From: an uncultured Burkholderiales bacterium
GTDB lineage: Bacteria > Pseudomonadota > Gammaproteobacteria > Burkholderiales > Burkholderiaceae_C
DNA: 37,723 nucleotides
Direction of reading: 5' to 3'
Assembly: GCA_903910745.1 (NCBI GenBank)
Contig: CAIWAO010000097.1
Location: 1 to 37,723 of the forward strand
The translations under genes and the position numbers were made by a program. Below, one piece after another: positions 17,528 to 25,949 of this stretch (its first letter is position 1; each line of letters opens with the position of its first letter). Below the pieces are notes generated by a model. That model saw nothing but the letters and a program-made list of their open reading frames with translations. It was not told the origin of the DNA and made no database searches.

Positions 17528-18295
17528 TTAGAAGACGTTTTTCCATTGTCGTAGTGCTGCGAAAATTTGTTCTTTAGATTTGGCATCTGGATCAAAGTTT
17601 TTTGCACTCTCAATGACTTGGGGTTTATTGATTCTTAAAAATGGATTGATCAATAATTCTTGTCTTATGTTAGAGGGAAGAGTTGGGATGTTAGTTGATC
17701 TTAATTTTGTGCATTTATCAATGTACTCATCAAGATTTTTATTAGAGGGTTCAACTGTTTTAGCAAATTTCAAATTAGATAGAGTATATTCATGTGCTGA
17801 ACAAACCAGTGTTTCCTCAGGTAAAGATGCAAGCTTATTTAGACTATTTAAAAACACATCTGGAGTGCCTTCAAACATTCTGCCGCATCCTCCACTAAAG
17901 AGCGTATCACCACAAAAGAGGATGGGTCCTAGGGCAGTTTGTGAAAAAAAGTAGGCAAGGTGGGTCAGTGTATGACCAGGTACACCAATGACTTGAGCAT
18001 TCATCCCTAAGCATTCAAAGTTCTCACCATCATTTTCAATTTCATGGGGGGTCGAAATACTTGGATGATTTGGTGCATAAACGACGGCTTGAGTTTTTTT
18101 CTTTAAACTCTCCAATCCTCCGATATGATCGGAGTGATGATGAGTGATTAAAATGGCTTCAAGTTTGAGCTTGTAAACTTCAAGTGCTTCAAGGACTGGT
18201 TCAGCCTGTCCAGGATCAACCACTAAAGCACGGTCATCTTTGACTAGTAGCCAAAAATAATTATCGGTAAATGCGGGTAAAGGTATAAGTTTCAT
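17528..18295 (-). CDS. gloB: Hydroxyacylglutathione hydrolase (glyoxalase II)
   Basis: Hydrolyses S-lactoylglutathione to lactate and glutathione, the second step of methylglyoxal detoxification, in the cytoplasm. The 255 residues match the family. The metallo-beta-lactamase metal motif is THHHSDH (51-57); GHTLTHLAYFF and FCGDTLFSGGCGRMFEG supply the remaining ligands. The C-terminal substrate domain is full length. It shares an operon with mltD and starts head-to-head with the methyltransferase gene, the two start codons overlapping by two bases, so their promoters lie inside each other's coding regions. Confidence 0.95.
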   Translation of the reverse strand: MKLIPLPAFTDNYFWLLVKDDRALVVDPGQAEPVLEALEVYKLKLEAILITHHHSDHIGGLESLKKKTQAVVYAPNHPSISTPHEIENDGENFECLGMNAQVIGVPGHTLTHLAYFFSQTALGPILFCGDTLFSGGCGRMFEGTPDVFLNSLNKLASLPEETLVCSAHEYTLSNLKFAKTVEPSNKNLDEYIDKCTKLRSTNIPTLPSNIRQELLINPFLRINKPQVIESAKNFDPDAKSKEQIFAALRQWKNVF

Positions 18296-19133
18296 GAATC
18301 ACGGGATTATAGAAAGTATTGAACTAGAAGAGTGGCTTTTAACGCCTCCAGGCCAATACTTAATGGCCTGGGAGAAAATACAGTTTGATCGCACTGTAAC
18401 TGATATTTTTGGATTTCACGCATTGCAGTTAGGATTATCAAGTCTTGATGGCTTATCTAGCAACAGAATGCCCTATAAATGGACTGCTAGAGTAGGAGAG
18501 AACAGTGAGGATTTGCACCCCCCCCCCAGTGACCATCAGTTAGGTACTGCTCACTTAAATCAGCTTGAGAAAAAGTATTCCGTTATTTTGGATAGCCGAG
18601 CTCTCCCGTTCCCAGATCAGTCCCTTGATCTGATTTTATTACCTCATACTTTAGAGATTAGTCCAGATCCACATGCAACGCTCAGGGAAGTTGAGCGAGT
18701 TCTGGTGCCTGAGGGACGGCTTGTTATCTGTGGTTTGAATCCAATGAGTCTTTGGGGGTTCCATCAAAAAAGAATAAATACATATAAAAAAATTGGTGTA
18801 GAAAGCTTTTTTTTGCCCCAACAAGGAGAGTTCATAGGTTACTGGCGGCTAAGGGATTGGCTCAAGTTGCTGAGTTTTGAAGTGGAGGGTGGACGTTTTG
18901 GATGCTACAGACCTGCATTTAGAACTCAAAAATGGTTGAATAGATTTTCTTGGATGGATAAGGCTGGAGATAGGTGGTGGCCTATTTTAGGATCGGTATA
19001 TTTTTTACAAGCCGTCAAAAGAGTTAGGGGTATGAAAATGTTGGGTCCTATTTGGAAAAGACCTTCCACTCGCGCAACAACTGCAGTTGCAAGTATCAAC
19101 TCAACATCAGTGAGTGCAGTTGATGAACAATAA
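18294..19133 (+). CDS. SAM-dependent methyltransferase (YafS-like)
   Basis: A class I methyltransferase-like protein of 279 residues. Motif I is weak, but the region with LPFPDQSLDLILLPHTLE and LREVERVLVPEGRLVICGLNP is the methyltransferase_11-type second half. The substrate is unknown. The place between gloB-mltD and rnhA matches E. coli yafS. A C10 run at 18518-18527 lies at about codons 75-79 (His-Pro-Pro-Pro); a change of one base would shift the frame near the N-terminus. It overlaps gloB head-to-head and precedes rnhA by 25 bases on the same strand. Confidence 0.85.
   Translation: MNHGIIESIELEEWLLTPPGQYLMAWEKIQFDRTVTDIFGFHALQLGLSSLDGLSSNRMPYKWTARVGENSEDLHPPPSDHQLGTAHLNQLEKKYSVILDSRALPFPDQSLDLILLPHTLEISPDPHATLREVERVLVPEGRLVICGLNPMSLWGFHQKRINTYKKIGVESFFLPQQGEFIGYWRLRDWLKLLSFEVEGGRFGCYRPAFRTQKWLNRFSWMDKAGDRWWPILGSVYFLQAVKRVRGMKMLGPIWKRPSTRATTAVASINSTSVSAVDEQ
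18518..18527 (+). repeat. C10 homopolymer tract inside the methyltransferase gene
   Basis: Ten cytosines in a row in a region otherwise rich in A and T, encoding Pro-Pro-Pro. The frame is open at ten. The tract is long enough to vary in length by slipped-strand mispairing. Confidence 0.9.
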
Positions 19134-19158
19134 TTCAAAAGTATTAGATAGTTAAGAT

Positions 19159-19665
19159 ATGGAAAATAATGATTTAAAAACCAATTTAGACGAAAGATCA
19201 AATGTGTCTGAATTGACGAGTTCAGTTGTTATCTACACCGATGGAGCTTGCAAAGGAAATCCTGGGCCAGGAGGGTGGGGTGTTTACTTAAACTCAGGCG
19301 GAGTAGAAAAGGATTTATTTGGAGGTGAGCTTCAGACCACAAATAACCGAATGGAACTGACAGCAGTGATAGAGGCACTTACTGCTTTGAAAAAGCCTTG
19401 TAAAGTAGCACTATATCTAGATAGTGAATATGTTCGACAAGGCATTACACAGTGGATACACGGTTGGAAAGCTAAGGGTTGGAAGACTGCAGCAAAACAA
19501 CCTGTTAAAAATGTGGATCTTTGGAAAAAACTTGATGATTTAGTTGAAAACTCAGCCCATAATATTGATTGGCACTGGGTCAAAGGGCACGCAGGGGATC
19601 CTGGCAACGAAAGAGCAGATGAACTTGCAAACAAGGGAGTCCTAAGGGCTCAGGGGGTATTGTAA
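19159..19665 (+). CDS. rnhA: Ribonuclease HI
   Basis: Degrades the RNA strand of RNA-DNA hybrids. The family block [17 protein letters not shown] begins near residue 25, with catalytic Asp28, then Glu in NRMELTAV, Asp in LYLDSEYV and Asp in GNERADELA. The 168 residues include about 20 extra at the N-terminus (rich in Asn, Asp, Glu and Ser) compared with E. coli. Met1 at 19159 has no strong Shine-Dalgarno, and no later Met fits before the core. It follows the methyltransferase and is convergent with mobA, 12 bases apart. Confidence 0.95.
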   Translation: MENNDLKTNLDERSNVSELTSSVVIYTDGACKGNPGPGGWGVYLNSGGVEKDLFGGELQTTNNRMELTAVIEALTALKKPCKVALYLDSEYVRQGITQWIHGWKAKGWKTAAKQPVKNVDLWKKLDDLVENSAHNIDWHWVKGHAGDPGNERADELANKGVLRAQGVL

Positions 19666-19677
19666 TAATGAGCTTTT

Positions 19678-20307
19678 CTAATCTCTAAATAACATTGCCT
19701 CGGCCTGGGAGGATCTTAGTTCCTCAGGTGTGTTTAAGTTGGCAAAAGCATTCCCAGGATAAGGGGGGGAGTTGAACTCTACAAAACTGCATTTTTGTTG
19801 ATCTGTCCAGTCCTGAACTCTTGAGTTGGCACCACTCAAAAACAATTTAAGATTTGATGCTAAATTTTTTTTGAGTAAACAAAAAGTTGGTTGAGTTCTC
19901 GTCCTAGCATGAGTTGAGTTGTGATCTGTCGAAATTGGCATACAAACGTCGGTTTGAGTTTGCTCAATTTTATTGAAAAGTTGCGCTACAAGGTCAAGAG
20001 GAAAGTGAGGCGTGTCGCAAGGCACAACCATTAGGTAGGGAGTACCGCATTTTTCAAGTCCAGTTAAAAAACCAGTCAATGGACCTTTGCTTGGACTGCT
20101 GTCACTCCATACCCTATAACCTAGGGCTTTGTATAATGAAATGTCTTTATTGGCATTGATTACTATTTTTTCAACTTGTCCTTTTAAACGCAAAATACAG
20201 TGTTCTATTAGAGTGGACTCACAATAGGGTAGAAGTCCTTTATTTACTCCTCCCATCCTTGAACCTTCTCCACCAGATAAGATAAATCCAGTAATTTCTT
20301 TGTGCAT
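19678..20307 (-). CDS. mobA: Molybdenum cofactor guanylyltransferase MobA
   Basis: Joins GMP to molybdopterin to form the guanine dinucleotide cofactor used by DMSO reductase-family enzymes. The nucleotidyltransferase motif LSGGEGSRMGGVNKGLLP (11-28) and the metal-binding VPCDTP segment are intact. Length (209) is near the usual 190-200. It starts 23 bases after moaA on the same strand, so the two are probably co-transcribed. No molybdoenzyme is encoded in the window; the MobA presence implies one elsewhere. Confidence 0.94.
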   Translation of the reverse strand: MHKEITGFILSGGEGSRMGGVNKGLLPYCESTLIEHCILRLKGQVEKIVINANKDISLYKALGYRVWSDSSPSKGPLTGFLTGLEKCGTPYLMVVPCDTPHFPLDLVAQLFNKIEQTQTDVCMPISTDHNSTHARTRTQPTFCLLKKNLASNLKLFLSGANSRVQDWTDQQKCSFVEFNSPPYPGNAFANLNTPEELRSSQAEAMLFRD

Positions 20308-20330
20308 TGGAGTGTTTTACTCGATTAAAC

Positions 20331-21461
20331 TCAGCCGCCTATGTAGCTCATTTCTACTTTTTTAGTGCTATTTTCTTTAGCCCCATTTTGTCCTCTAAGC
20401 TCTGAATAGCGATCATTTCTGGAGCCCCAAATTTGAGCTATCTTCTGCATGATTAGCTCATCGCTAGCCCCACCCCTTAAGAGGGATCGAAAGTCAAAGC
20501 CCGTGGATGCAAATAAGCACATATAGAGTCTCCCCTCCGTTGAGAGTCGTGCCCTGTTGCAATCCCCGCAAAAGGCTTGAGAAACACTACTAATCAGACC
20601 AATTTCTCCAACGGCTTGTTTGCTTTTTCCTGTGACACTGTAACGTTTCGCCGTCTCTCCAATGCTTGAGGGGGCCAGGCTTTTTATTTCAAACTCAGAG
20701 CTCAATATGTTAATAATTTCTGAACTCGAAACGACCTCATCCATCTTCCAACCATTGGTTGCACCCACATCCATATATTCAATAAAACGAAGAGTAACAC
20801 CGGTCCCAAGAAAATAACTCGTCATCGGTGTAATTTCAAGTAGATTAACACTTCGCTTTACCACCATGTTTACCTTAAGGGGAGCCAAGCCGATCTGTAC
20901 TGCTTTATCAATTCCTTTTAGAACATCAGAGACTGCAAAATCAACATCGTTCATTCGCTTAAAAACATCATCATCCAGACCATCTAGTGAGACGGTTACT
21001 CGCTGGAGTCCAGCGTCCTTGAGGGACTGTGCTTTGCGTTCTAATAATGACCCATTGGTTGTGAGTGTTAGATCAAGGTCAGAGCCATCCAAAGTCTTGA
21101 TTTTTGCTAATTGCTCAATTAAAAATTCAATATTTTTACGCAGTAATGGCTCTCCACCTGTGAGTCTAATTTTTTGAACTCCTAATTGAACAAAGTTTTT
21201 CGCAAGTTTGATAATTTCTTCAAAGCTCAGTAAGTGTGAGTGGGGAAGGTACTGATAATTGGAGTCAAAAACCTCCTTAGGCATACAGTATGTACATCTG
21301 AAATTGCATCTATCAGTTACGCTAATCCTTAAATCTTTTAGTGGGCGATTAAATTGATCTTTTACACCATTCAACAAATTTTTAGGCAAAGCAATGCTTG
21401 AAGAGTCCAAATCTTCTAAATCAAATGATTCCTGGTTTATGGGGATAAATTTTCTAGTCAT
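20331..21461 (-). CDS. moaA: GTP 3',8-cyclase MoaA
   Basis: A radical SAM enzyme that opens molybdenum cofactor synthesis by converting GTP to 3',8-cyclo-GTP. The N-terminal iron-sulfur motif is C52-x3-C56-x2-C59 ([11 protein letters not shown]). The C-terminal cluster Cys lie in [11 protein letters not shown] and LYMCLFA. The protein ends in Gly-Gly, required in this family. It carries about 35 residues before the usual start ([15 protein letters not shown]), giving 376 against the common 330. The first gene of a moaA-mobA pair; other moa/moe genes are not nearby. Confidence 0.96.
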   Translation of the reverse strand: MTRKFIPINQESFDLEDLDSSSIALPKNLLNGVKDQFNRPLKDLRISVTDRCNFRCTYCMPKEVFDSNYQYLPHSHLLSFEEIIKLAKNFVQLGVQKIRLTGGEPLLRKNIEFLIEQLAKIKTLDGSDLDLTLTTNGSLLERKAQSLKDAGLQRVTVSLDGLDDDVFKRMNDVDFAVSDVLKGIDKAVQIGLAPLKVNMVVKRSVNLLEITPMTSYFLGTGVTLRFIEYMDVGATNGWKMDEVVSSSEIINILSSEFEIKSLAPSSIGETAKRYSVTGKSKQAVGEIGLISSVSQAFCGDCNRARLSTEGRLYMCLFASTGFDFRSLLRGGASDELIMQKIAQIWGSRNDRYSELRGQNGAKENSTKKVEMSYIGG

Positions 21462-21564
21462 AACTTAATTGTGCCTTAGAGAATTAATCCTTGCTGTTTA
21501 AAACTCTAAGTCCATAGGGTTCAATTTGACCCGAGTAAGCGTAAAAAAAGACACTCTTGTAAGC

Positions 21565-22653
21565 TTAATGGTTAATCTCAACTGTTGCATGAGCAATATC
21601 CCTTAACACTTGCAAGCGTTCCTTAATGTGCAAAGGGCGCAGACTCGGGTCCTCAGTAGATAAAGTGATGGTGCATGCATATGCTTTACTACCTACTCGC
21701 CAGATATGCAGATCGGTCACTGTTGTAAGTGGAACATTTTGGAGCGTTGACTTTACAACCTCAACGATTGGATCATCCATTTCACGATCTAATAAGACCT
21801 TTGATGTATCAACGACTAGGTTTTTAGCCCAAATTGCAACCAAGACTGCACCTACTATTCCCATGACGGGATCTAACCAAGACCAACCATAAATCATTCC
21901 GCCAAATAACGCAATAATTGCTAAAACTGAAGTCGCTGCATCTGCAATAACGTGAATGTAAGCAGACCTTAGATTCAAGTCATGATGTTTTTTGGAGCCG
22001 TGCTCATTAGAGGAACGGGATTTATGGAGTGAGTGAGAGCCGTGATCATGATGAACGTGTCCATGGGTGTGACCTTCGATGGGATGAACATGAGTATGAC
22101 TATTTTCATGCCCATGCCCATCTCCATGCCCATGTCCGTTTGTGCTTGAATGTTTGTGTCCGTGAGCGTGCCCATGATCATGGTGATCATGTGCAGAACC
22201 AAGAATTAAAGCGCATACGATGTTAACCACCAAGCCGATTATTGCAACGAAAATAGCCTCTTCATAATGAATTGGCTCTGGAGAGAGCAGCCGATCAACA
22301 GAGCCGTAAATCATCATCGCCGCAACACCAACTAGAAATAAGGCACTTGCAAAACCGCTCAAAACTTCAATTTTCCATGTTCCAAATGCAAACCTTTGAT
22401 CATTAGCGTATTTTCTTGCTTGTGTGTAAGCAAAAGCACTCAGTCCAATAGCCAAAGTATGGGAGCTCATATGCCAACCATCAGCGAGCAAAGCCATAGA
22501 GTTGTACCACCAGCCTGCAACAATCTCGACGACCATCATAAAAGCTGTAATCCACATGACCCATACGGTACCTTTTTCGGCTGCAGGGTTGCTGACATGA
22601 AATGTATGTTGGTGAGAACCAGAGTGAATTATGTTGTGTTGCATAAGTGGCAA
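21565..22653 (-). CDS. dmeF: CDF-family metal cation exporter, DmeF-like, with His-rich loop
   Basis: An inner-membrane cation diffusion facilitator that exports divalent metal, in DmeF relatives Co2+ or Ni2+. The family features are the N-terminal His-containing stretch before TM1, ALLADGWHMSSH in TM2, and a matching Asp/His site in TM5 (HVIADAATS). Between TM4 and TM5 lies a very long loop (about residues 155-225) with over twenty His in repeated GH/DH pairs, likely a metal-binding or sensing segment. The C-terminal cytoplasmic domain is full length. It begins 28 bases downstream of the GDT1-family gene, same strand. Zinc or another metal cannot be excluded. Confidence 0.9.
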   Translation of the reverse strand: MPLMQHNIIHSGSHQHTFHVSNPAAEKGTVWVMWITAFMMVVEIVAGWWYNSMALLADGWHMSSHTLAIGLSAFAYTQARKYANDQRFAFGTWKIEVLSGFASALFLVGVAAMMIYGSVDRLLSPEPIHYEEAIFVAIIGLVVNIVCALILGSAHDHHDHGHAHGHKHSSTNGHGHGDGHGHENSHTHVHPIEGHTHGHVHHDHGSHSLHKSRSSNEHGSKKHHDLNLRSAYIHVIADAATSVLAIIALFGGMIYGWSWLDPVMGIVGAVLVAIWAKNLVVDTSKVLLDREMDDPIVEVVKSTLQNVPLTTVTDLHIWRVGSKAYACTITLSTEDPSLRPLHIKERLQVLRDIAHATVEINH

Positions 22654-22681
22654 TCTATATAAAAAGAGGCTAGATCAGAAA

Positions 22682-23260
22682 TCAAAGTTGTGAAATTAAA
22701 GAACCATTTACTAAAGTAATTATTCCCAAAATGCCAAAGATGAACGCCGCAAATCTGTGAACCCATTTCATTGAGATTTTCTCGGCGAATTTGTTACCTA
22801 TAAAAACAGCAGGGACGTCCGCTATCAACATACCTGCTGTTGTGCCTGCTATAACGAAAATAGGATTTTCAAAATGAGCAGCCAATGCGACCGTTGCAAT
22901 TTGAGTTTTATCGCCCATCTCTGCTAAAAAGAATGTAATCAACGTTGCGCCAAAAACTCCAAATTTGGACGCAATCTGCGTTTCCTCCTCTTCGATCTTG
23001 TCTGGAATAAGGGTCCATATAGCCATTGCCAGAAATGATATCCCTAAAACCCAGCGTAATATATTTGGATCTATTGAATTGGCAACCCATGCCCCAACGG
23101 CTCCAGCCAATCCATGGTTAACTATAGTGGCCAGGAAAATTCCCATTATGATGGGTAATGGTTTTTGAAACCTCGCGGCCAAAATGAATGCTAGTAATTG
23201 GGTTTTATCTCCCATCTCAGCAAGGGCCACTACTCCTGTGGAAATTAGAAATGCTTCCAA
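22682..23260 (-). CDS. TMEM165/GDT1-family (UPF0016) cation transporter
   Basis: An inner-membrane protein of 192 residues with six TM segments in two repeats, each holding the E-x-G-D-K-T-Q motif (AEMGDKTQLLA near 14 and AEMGDKTQIAT near 113). Bacterial members export Mn2+ or carry Mn2+/Ca2+ in exchange for protons. The Shine-Dalgarno AGGAG precedes the ATG closely. It leads a probable operon with the DmeF-like exporter, suggesting joint metal efflux. I looked for a yybP-ykoY manganese riboswitch in the 270 bases upstream and saw none. Confidence 0.92.
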   Translation of the reverse strand: MEAFLISTGVVALAEMGDKTQLLAFILAARFQKPLPIIMGIFLATIVNHGLAGAVGAWVANSIDPNILRWVLGISFLAMAIWTLIPDKIEEEETQIASKFGVFGATLITFFLAEMGDKTQIATVALAAHFENPIFVIAGTTAGMLIADVPAVFIGNKFAEKISMKWVHRFAAFIFGILGIITLVNGSLISQL

Positions 23261-23530
23261 TATAACTCCTGGTTAATTTTAATGATTTTAATTGATGAAT
23301 TTGTACTAAAGTGCTTAAATGAATGTCGGAAATATGATTTCAATACTGAATTAGTTTGTATTTACAATTCATAGACTGGATTAATCAACGAATCAGTTCG
23401 ATAATTAGAAAAAGACTATTTAAATCATAGGGTAATTACATAGATTTGAGATCAATTTCAAACGAAAGTTAAGTTGATTAAGTAAGAAAATGCGAGAGCC
23501 GTGTACTTCTAACCTTTAGACTCCAGACTT

Positions 23531-23881
23531 ATGAGCAATAAATATGGCAATCAATCAGAGGATGTTCCTAATTTGGGAGAATTGCTCATGCATTGCAGGG
23601 AAAGTAAGGAGTTGTCTATTGACGATGTTGCTCGCAAAACGGCCATGTCACCTGAACAAGTTAAGGCAATTGAGAGAGGTGATTCGGATTTCTTTAAAAA
23701 ACCGGGACAGAGTATGGATTGGTATGCCAAAATTTACGCTAAAAAGATGGGTGTTCATTTAGGTGATCCAAAAGAGAGTATCAGCACTAAGAAAATGCTC
23801 CCATCAACGAACCAAAATCAGTATTTATTCCCAATACCTAGTTTTTTGAAAAAAAGTAATAAAGTTGAGATTGATCTATGA
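23531..23881 (+). CDS. RodZ-like helix-turn-helix protein, truncated form without membrane segment
   Basis: A 116-residue protein with an HTH_25/RodZ-type N-terminal domain (GELLMHCRESKELSIDDVA, then an AIERGD segment at about 50-56). Full RodZ has a TM helix and periplasmic domain; here the chain ends after a short Ser/Asn/Pro-rich tail. RodZ HTH binds MreB rather than DNA. Since its stop overlaps the start of the bactofilin gene (ATGA), it may be a cytoplasmic adaptor for that bactofilin. A DNA-binding role is also possible. The 270 bases before it are A+T-rich and contain no recognised element beyond presumable promoters. Confidence 0.75.
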   Translation: MSNKYGNQSEDVPNLGELLMHCRESKELSIDDVARKTAMSPEQVKAIERGDSDFFKKPGQSMDWYAKIYAKKMGVHLGDPKESISTKKMLPSTNQNQYLFPIPSFLKKSNKVEIDL

Positions 23882-24447
23882 GTACTAGAGCACCACTTGT
23901 ACTGCCTCAGTATGGAAAATTTGATAACCACCTGAGCGCAAGCGCAACAATCAAAGGAAAATTTGAATTTAGCGGCACCGCTTTGGTAGAGGGGATTATT
24001 TACGGAGATGTAGAGGGGTTTGGTAAATCCACTGATTCAGTAACTATTACAAATAACGGTAAAGTATTTGGATCAATACGCTGCAAGTCTGTCGCAATAT
24101 CAGGTGCGGTTGTTGGAAATATATATGCTAGTAACATCAATCTTGAAGCCAATAGTATTGTTCAGGGTGATGTGTATTATGAGACGATAGGAATTGATTC
24201 TCAAGCTGTCATCAATGGTCGATTGATCCAGACCGCAAGTTTAGAAGTTAAAGCTGAGCAACTTCCTATGTTGGCTACAAATGTTAACCAACCAAACGAT
24301 CAATGGACACTAGAAGACATCTCTATTACTAATTCAAACTACGACTCCACTCAGCAAATCAATTCAAGTGAGAATAGAGCAAATATTCAAGAAAATTTTC
24401 AAGCCAATACCTACACGCCTAAAAGAGTTTGGGGCAAAAAGCTTTAA
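23878..24447 (+). CDS. Bactofilin (second copy)
   Basis: A polymer-forming envelope scaffold protein, 189 residues. The core lies at about 15-125, with short beta-helix repeats (ATIKGKFEFSGTALVEGIIYG, then GSIRCKSVAISGAVVGNIYAS). A C-terminal tail of about 60 residues is rich in Asn, Ser and Gln and likely disordered. The ATG overlaps the stop of the HTH gene by four bases, so the two proteins are made together. It differs from the 3.3-kb copy in having a long C-terminal rather than an N-terminal tail. The transfer-like gene run begins about 200 bases later. Confidence 0.88.
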   Translation: MSTRAPLVLPQYGKFDNHLSASATIKGKFEFSGTALVEGIIYGDVEGFGKSTDSVTITNNGKVFGSIRCKSVAISGAVVGNIYASNINLEANSIVQGDVYYETIGIDSQAVINGRLIQTASLEVKAEQLPMLATNVNQPNDQWTLEDISITNSNYDSTQQINSSENRANIQENFQANTYTPKRVWGKKL

Positions 24448-24492
24448 ATCATAATAGTTTGCTCTACTACCGATAGGGGCAATGAAAAAAAA

Positions 24493-24520
24493 TTGACATA
24501 CGCTTTAAAAGTCGTATTGA
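24493..24520 (+). promoter_or_regulatory. Candidate promoter of the T4SS gene run
   Basis: A perfect -35 hexamer TTGACA (24493-24498) is followed 16 bases later by TATTGA (24515-24520) as a partial -10. It lies in the 203-base gap before the first gene of the run, giving a leader of about 120 bases. Confidence 0.5.
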
Positions 24521-24581
24521 TCAAACTTTTTATCTATAAAAAGGTAATTTGATTCGATTTCTCTAATTCATCCATTTATAA

Positions 24582-24613
24582 CTACAGATGCGAATAATAA
24601 TTCGCACTTGTAG
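24582..24613 (+). repeat. Inverted repeat / hairpin in the leader of the T4SS run
   Basis: The arms CTACA...TGCGAAT and ATTCGCA...TGTAG enclose an AATA loop. Seven inner and five outer pairs are separated by one G-U and one mismatch, making a stem of about 14. On the plus strand A's, not U's, follow, so it is not a standard terminator. It may be an operator or an mRNA leader structure. Confidence 0.6.
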
Positions 24614-24650
24614 AAAAAAGAACTTAGATAAAAATTGAATCGAGAACATA

Positions 24651-24983
24651 TTGCTTTTGAATTTACCAAAGACTTTGATATTTGTATTGATTACATTACA
24701 AATTCTAGATGCAATATCTTCGCGATATGCATCAACGCTTGGTTGGACCGAAATGAACCCATATTTACTGAAAATAACGGGTGAAACAAATATTTATTTA
24801 TCCCTATTAATAGTGAAAGTTTTCTTAATCGCAATACTAATTCTAAGAATAATGAAATTAGAAGACTACTCAAATAAGTTACTTACTCTGACTTGTGCAT
24901 TGGATGGAGTGGCCATTCTTTATTATGTTTATGTGGTTTTGAATAACTTCGGATTTAGGTCAGTAGACCGTTTAGGAATATAA
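24651..24983 (+). CDS. Small membrane protein, loosely DUF5658-like
   Basis: A 110-residue protein with three hydrophobic segments (about 8-25, 48-65 and 78-98). The first helix ends in LQILDAISSRYASTLGWTEMNP, which resembles the D...T...G..E.NP pattern of DUF5658 membrane proteins; this is a weak match by eye. The start is uncertain, with TTG at 24651 or 24657 and no strong Shine-Dalgarno. It is the first gene of the transfer-like run and ends one base before the DsbC-like gene, so it is likely co-expressed. Function is unknown. Confidence 0.6.
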   Translation: MLLNLPKTLIFVLITLQILDAISSRYASTLGWTEMNPYLLKITGETNIYLSLLIVKVFLIAILILRIMKLEDYSNKLLTLTCALDGVAILYYVYVVLNNFGFRSVDRLGI

Positions 24984-24984
24984 A

Positions 24985-25734
24985 TTGAAAAAAGCAGTAA
25001 ATACATTATTTTTATTAGTCATATTGGTTTTTTCAAAAATTGTTGTAGCCGGTTTTAAAGAAGATTTTGAAGCCAAATATCCTGAAGTTAAGGATGTAGA
25101 GATATCAAAATCATTTGAAAATTTTTATTCAATTAAAAATCAAGATTTGTCAGAAGTATTTATTTCAACTGATTTTAAATATTTGATCAGAGGAACCGTT
25201 TTGAATCTTGAAACAGGTCATAACGTAAATGTTAATAGCGAATCCAATAGTAAGAGTTACATCAAAACTAATGGTAATAGCAATTCGAAAATTATGATAT
25301 CCGATTTGAATTTGGATGATGCAATCAAAATTGGTAGTGGTATAAACCGCCTATACATATTTAGTGATCCACAGTGTCCTTATTGTAAAAATCTAGAAAA
25401 TACGTTTAAAAAAATAAAAGACGTAACTATATATATCTTTCCATTGCCACTTATTTCTATACATCCATTGTCAGAAGAGATTGCAATCAGTATTTGGTGT
25501 TCAGAAAACAGAGAAAAGTCTTGGACACAATATGTTGAGCAATCAATGGAGCCGCTCCCAAAGTCTTGTAGCAATCCAATTCAAAGAGTAGCTTCATTGG
25601 CTTCAAAATATTCAATAAATGCAACACCAACTATTGTTTTTTCTGACGGATCAAAGGTGATTGGTGCAGTAGAGGCAGATTTTATTAATCAAAAATTTAA
25701 AGAAATTTTATTAAATGGTAAAGAAATAAAATGA
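24985..25734 (+). CDS. DsbC-like periplasmic disulfide isomerase
   Basis: A signal peptide (about 1-22) is followed by an N-terminal dimerisation region with repeated Asn/Ser/Lys and a thioredoxin fold bearing CPYC (C131, C134) in FSDPQCPYC. It also has a cis-Pro near NATPTIV and a second Cys pair (IWC..., KSC...) as in DsbC. DsbC-type isomerases accompany F-type and GGI transfer genes, where they help fold Cys-rich proteins such as TraU. The start is TTG. The next gene overlaps by four bases. The central low-complexity Asn/Ser stretch is unusual. Confidence 0.85.
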   Translation: MKKAVNTLFLLVILVFSKIVVAGFKEDFEAKYPEVKDVEISKSFENFYSIKNQDLSEVFISTDFKYLIRGTVLNLETGHNVNVNSESNSKSYIKTNGNSNSKIMISDLNLDDAIKIGSGINRLYIFSDPQCPYCKNLENTFKKIKDVTIYIFPLPLISIHPLSEEIAISIWCSENREKSWTQYVEQSMEPLPKSCSNPIQRVASLASKYSINATPTIVFSDGSKVIGAVEADFINQKFKEILLNGKEIK

Positions 25735-25949
25735 AGACTTATTTTCATATAACTGTTACGGCTATCTCGATTACGGCCATATTTATGATGCTAACTGCTT
25801 CTACGTTAGGCGAGGTAGGCATAGTAATTGGTACTTTGGGATTTTATACTTTGATGAGTATGTTGCTTATTGAGTGTTTAGTTGTTAGTGATATCTTGAT
25901 TCAAAAATCTAAAATATTTATTGCAAAGAAGTTTAAACAGGATGCTTAA
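25731..25949 (+). CDS. Small two-TM protein of unknown function in the T4SS run
   Basis: I do not recognise a family. The 72 residues have two hydrophobic segments (about 7-28 and 30-52) and a basic C-terminus (KSKIFIAKKFKQ). ATG overlaps the stop of the DsbC-like gene (ATGA). Size and two-helix design recall F-type pilin subunits, but there is no leader peptide or alignable residue, so that remains a guess. It could also be an accessory membrane protein. Tight overlap on both sides supports that it is translated. Confidence 0.6.
   Translation: MKTYFHITVTAISITAIFMMLTASTLGEVGIVIGTLGFYTLMSMLLIECLVVSDILIQKSKIFIAKKFKQDA

Noticed and set aside
21975-22226. Met- or His-repeat open frames over the DmeF loop
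   Set aside because: These only reflect the repeated His codons of the exporter read in other frames.
23261-23530. Manganese (yybP-ykoY) riboswitch before the GDT1-family gene
   Set aside because: No matching conserved loops were visible on the minus strand; the gap is simply A+T-rich.
24458-24483. Hairpin TTGC...GCAA after the second bactofilin as a terminator
   Set aside because: Pairing relies on wobbles, and A's rather than U's follow on the plus strand.
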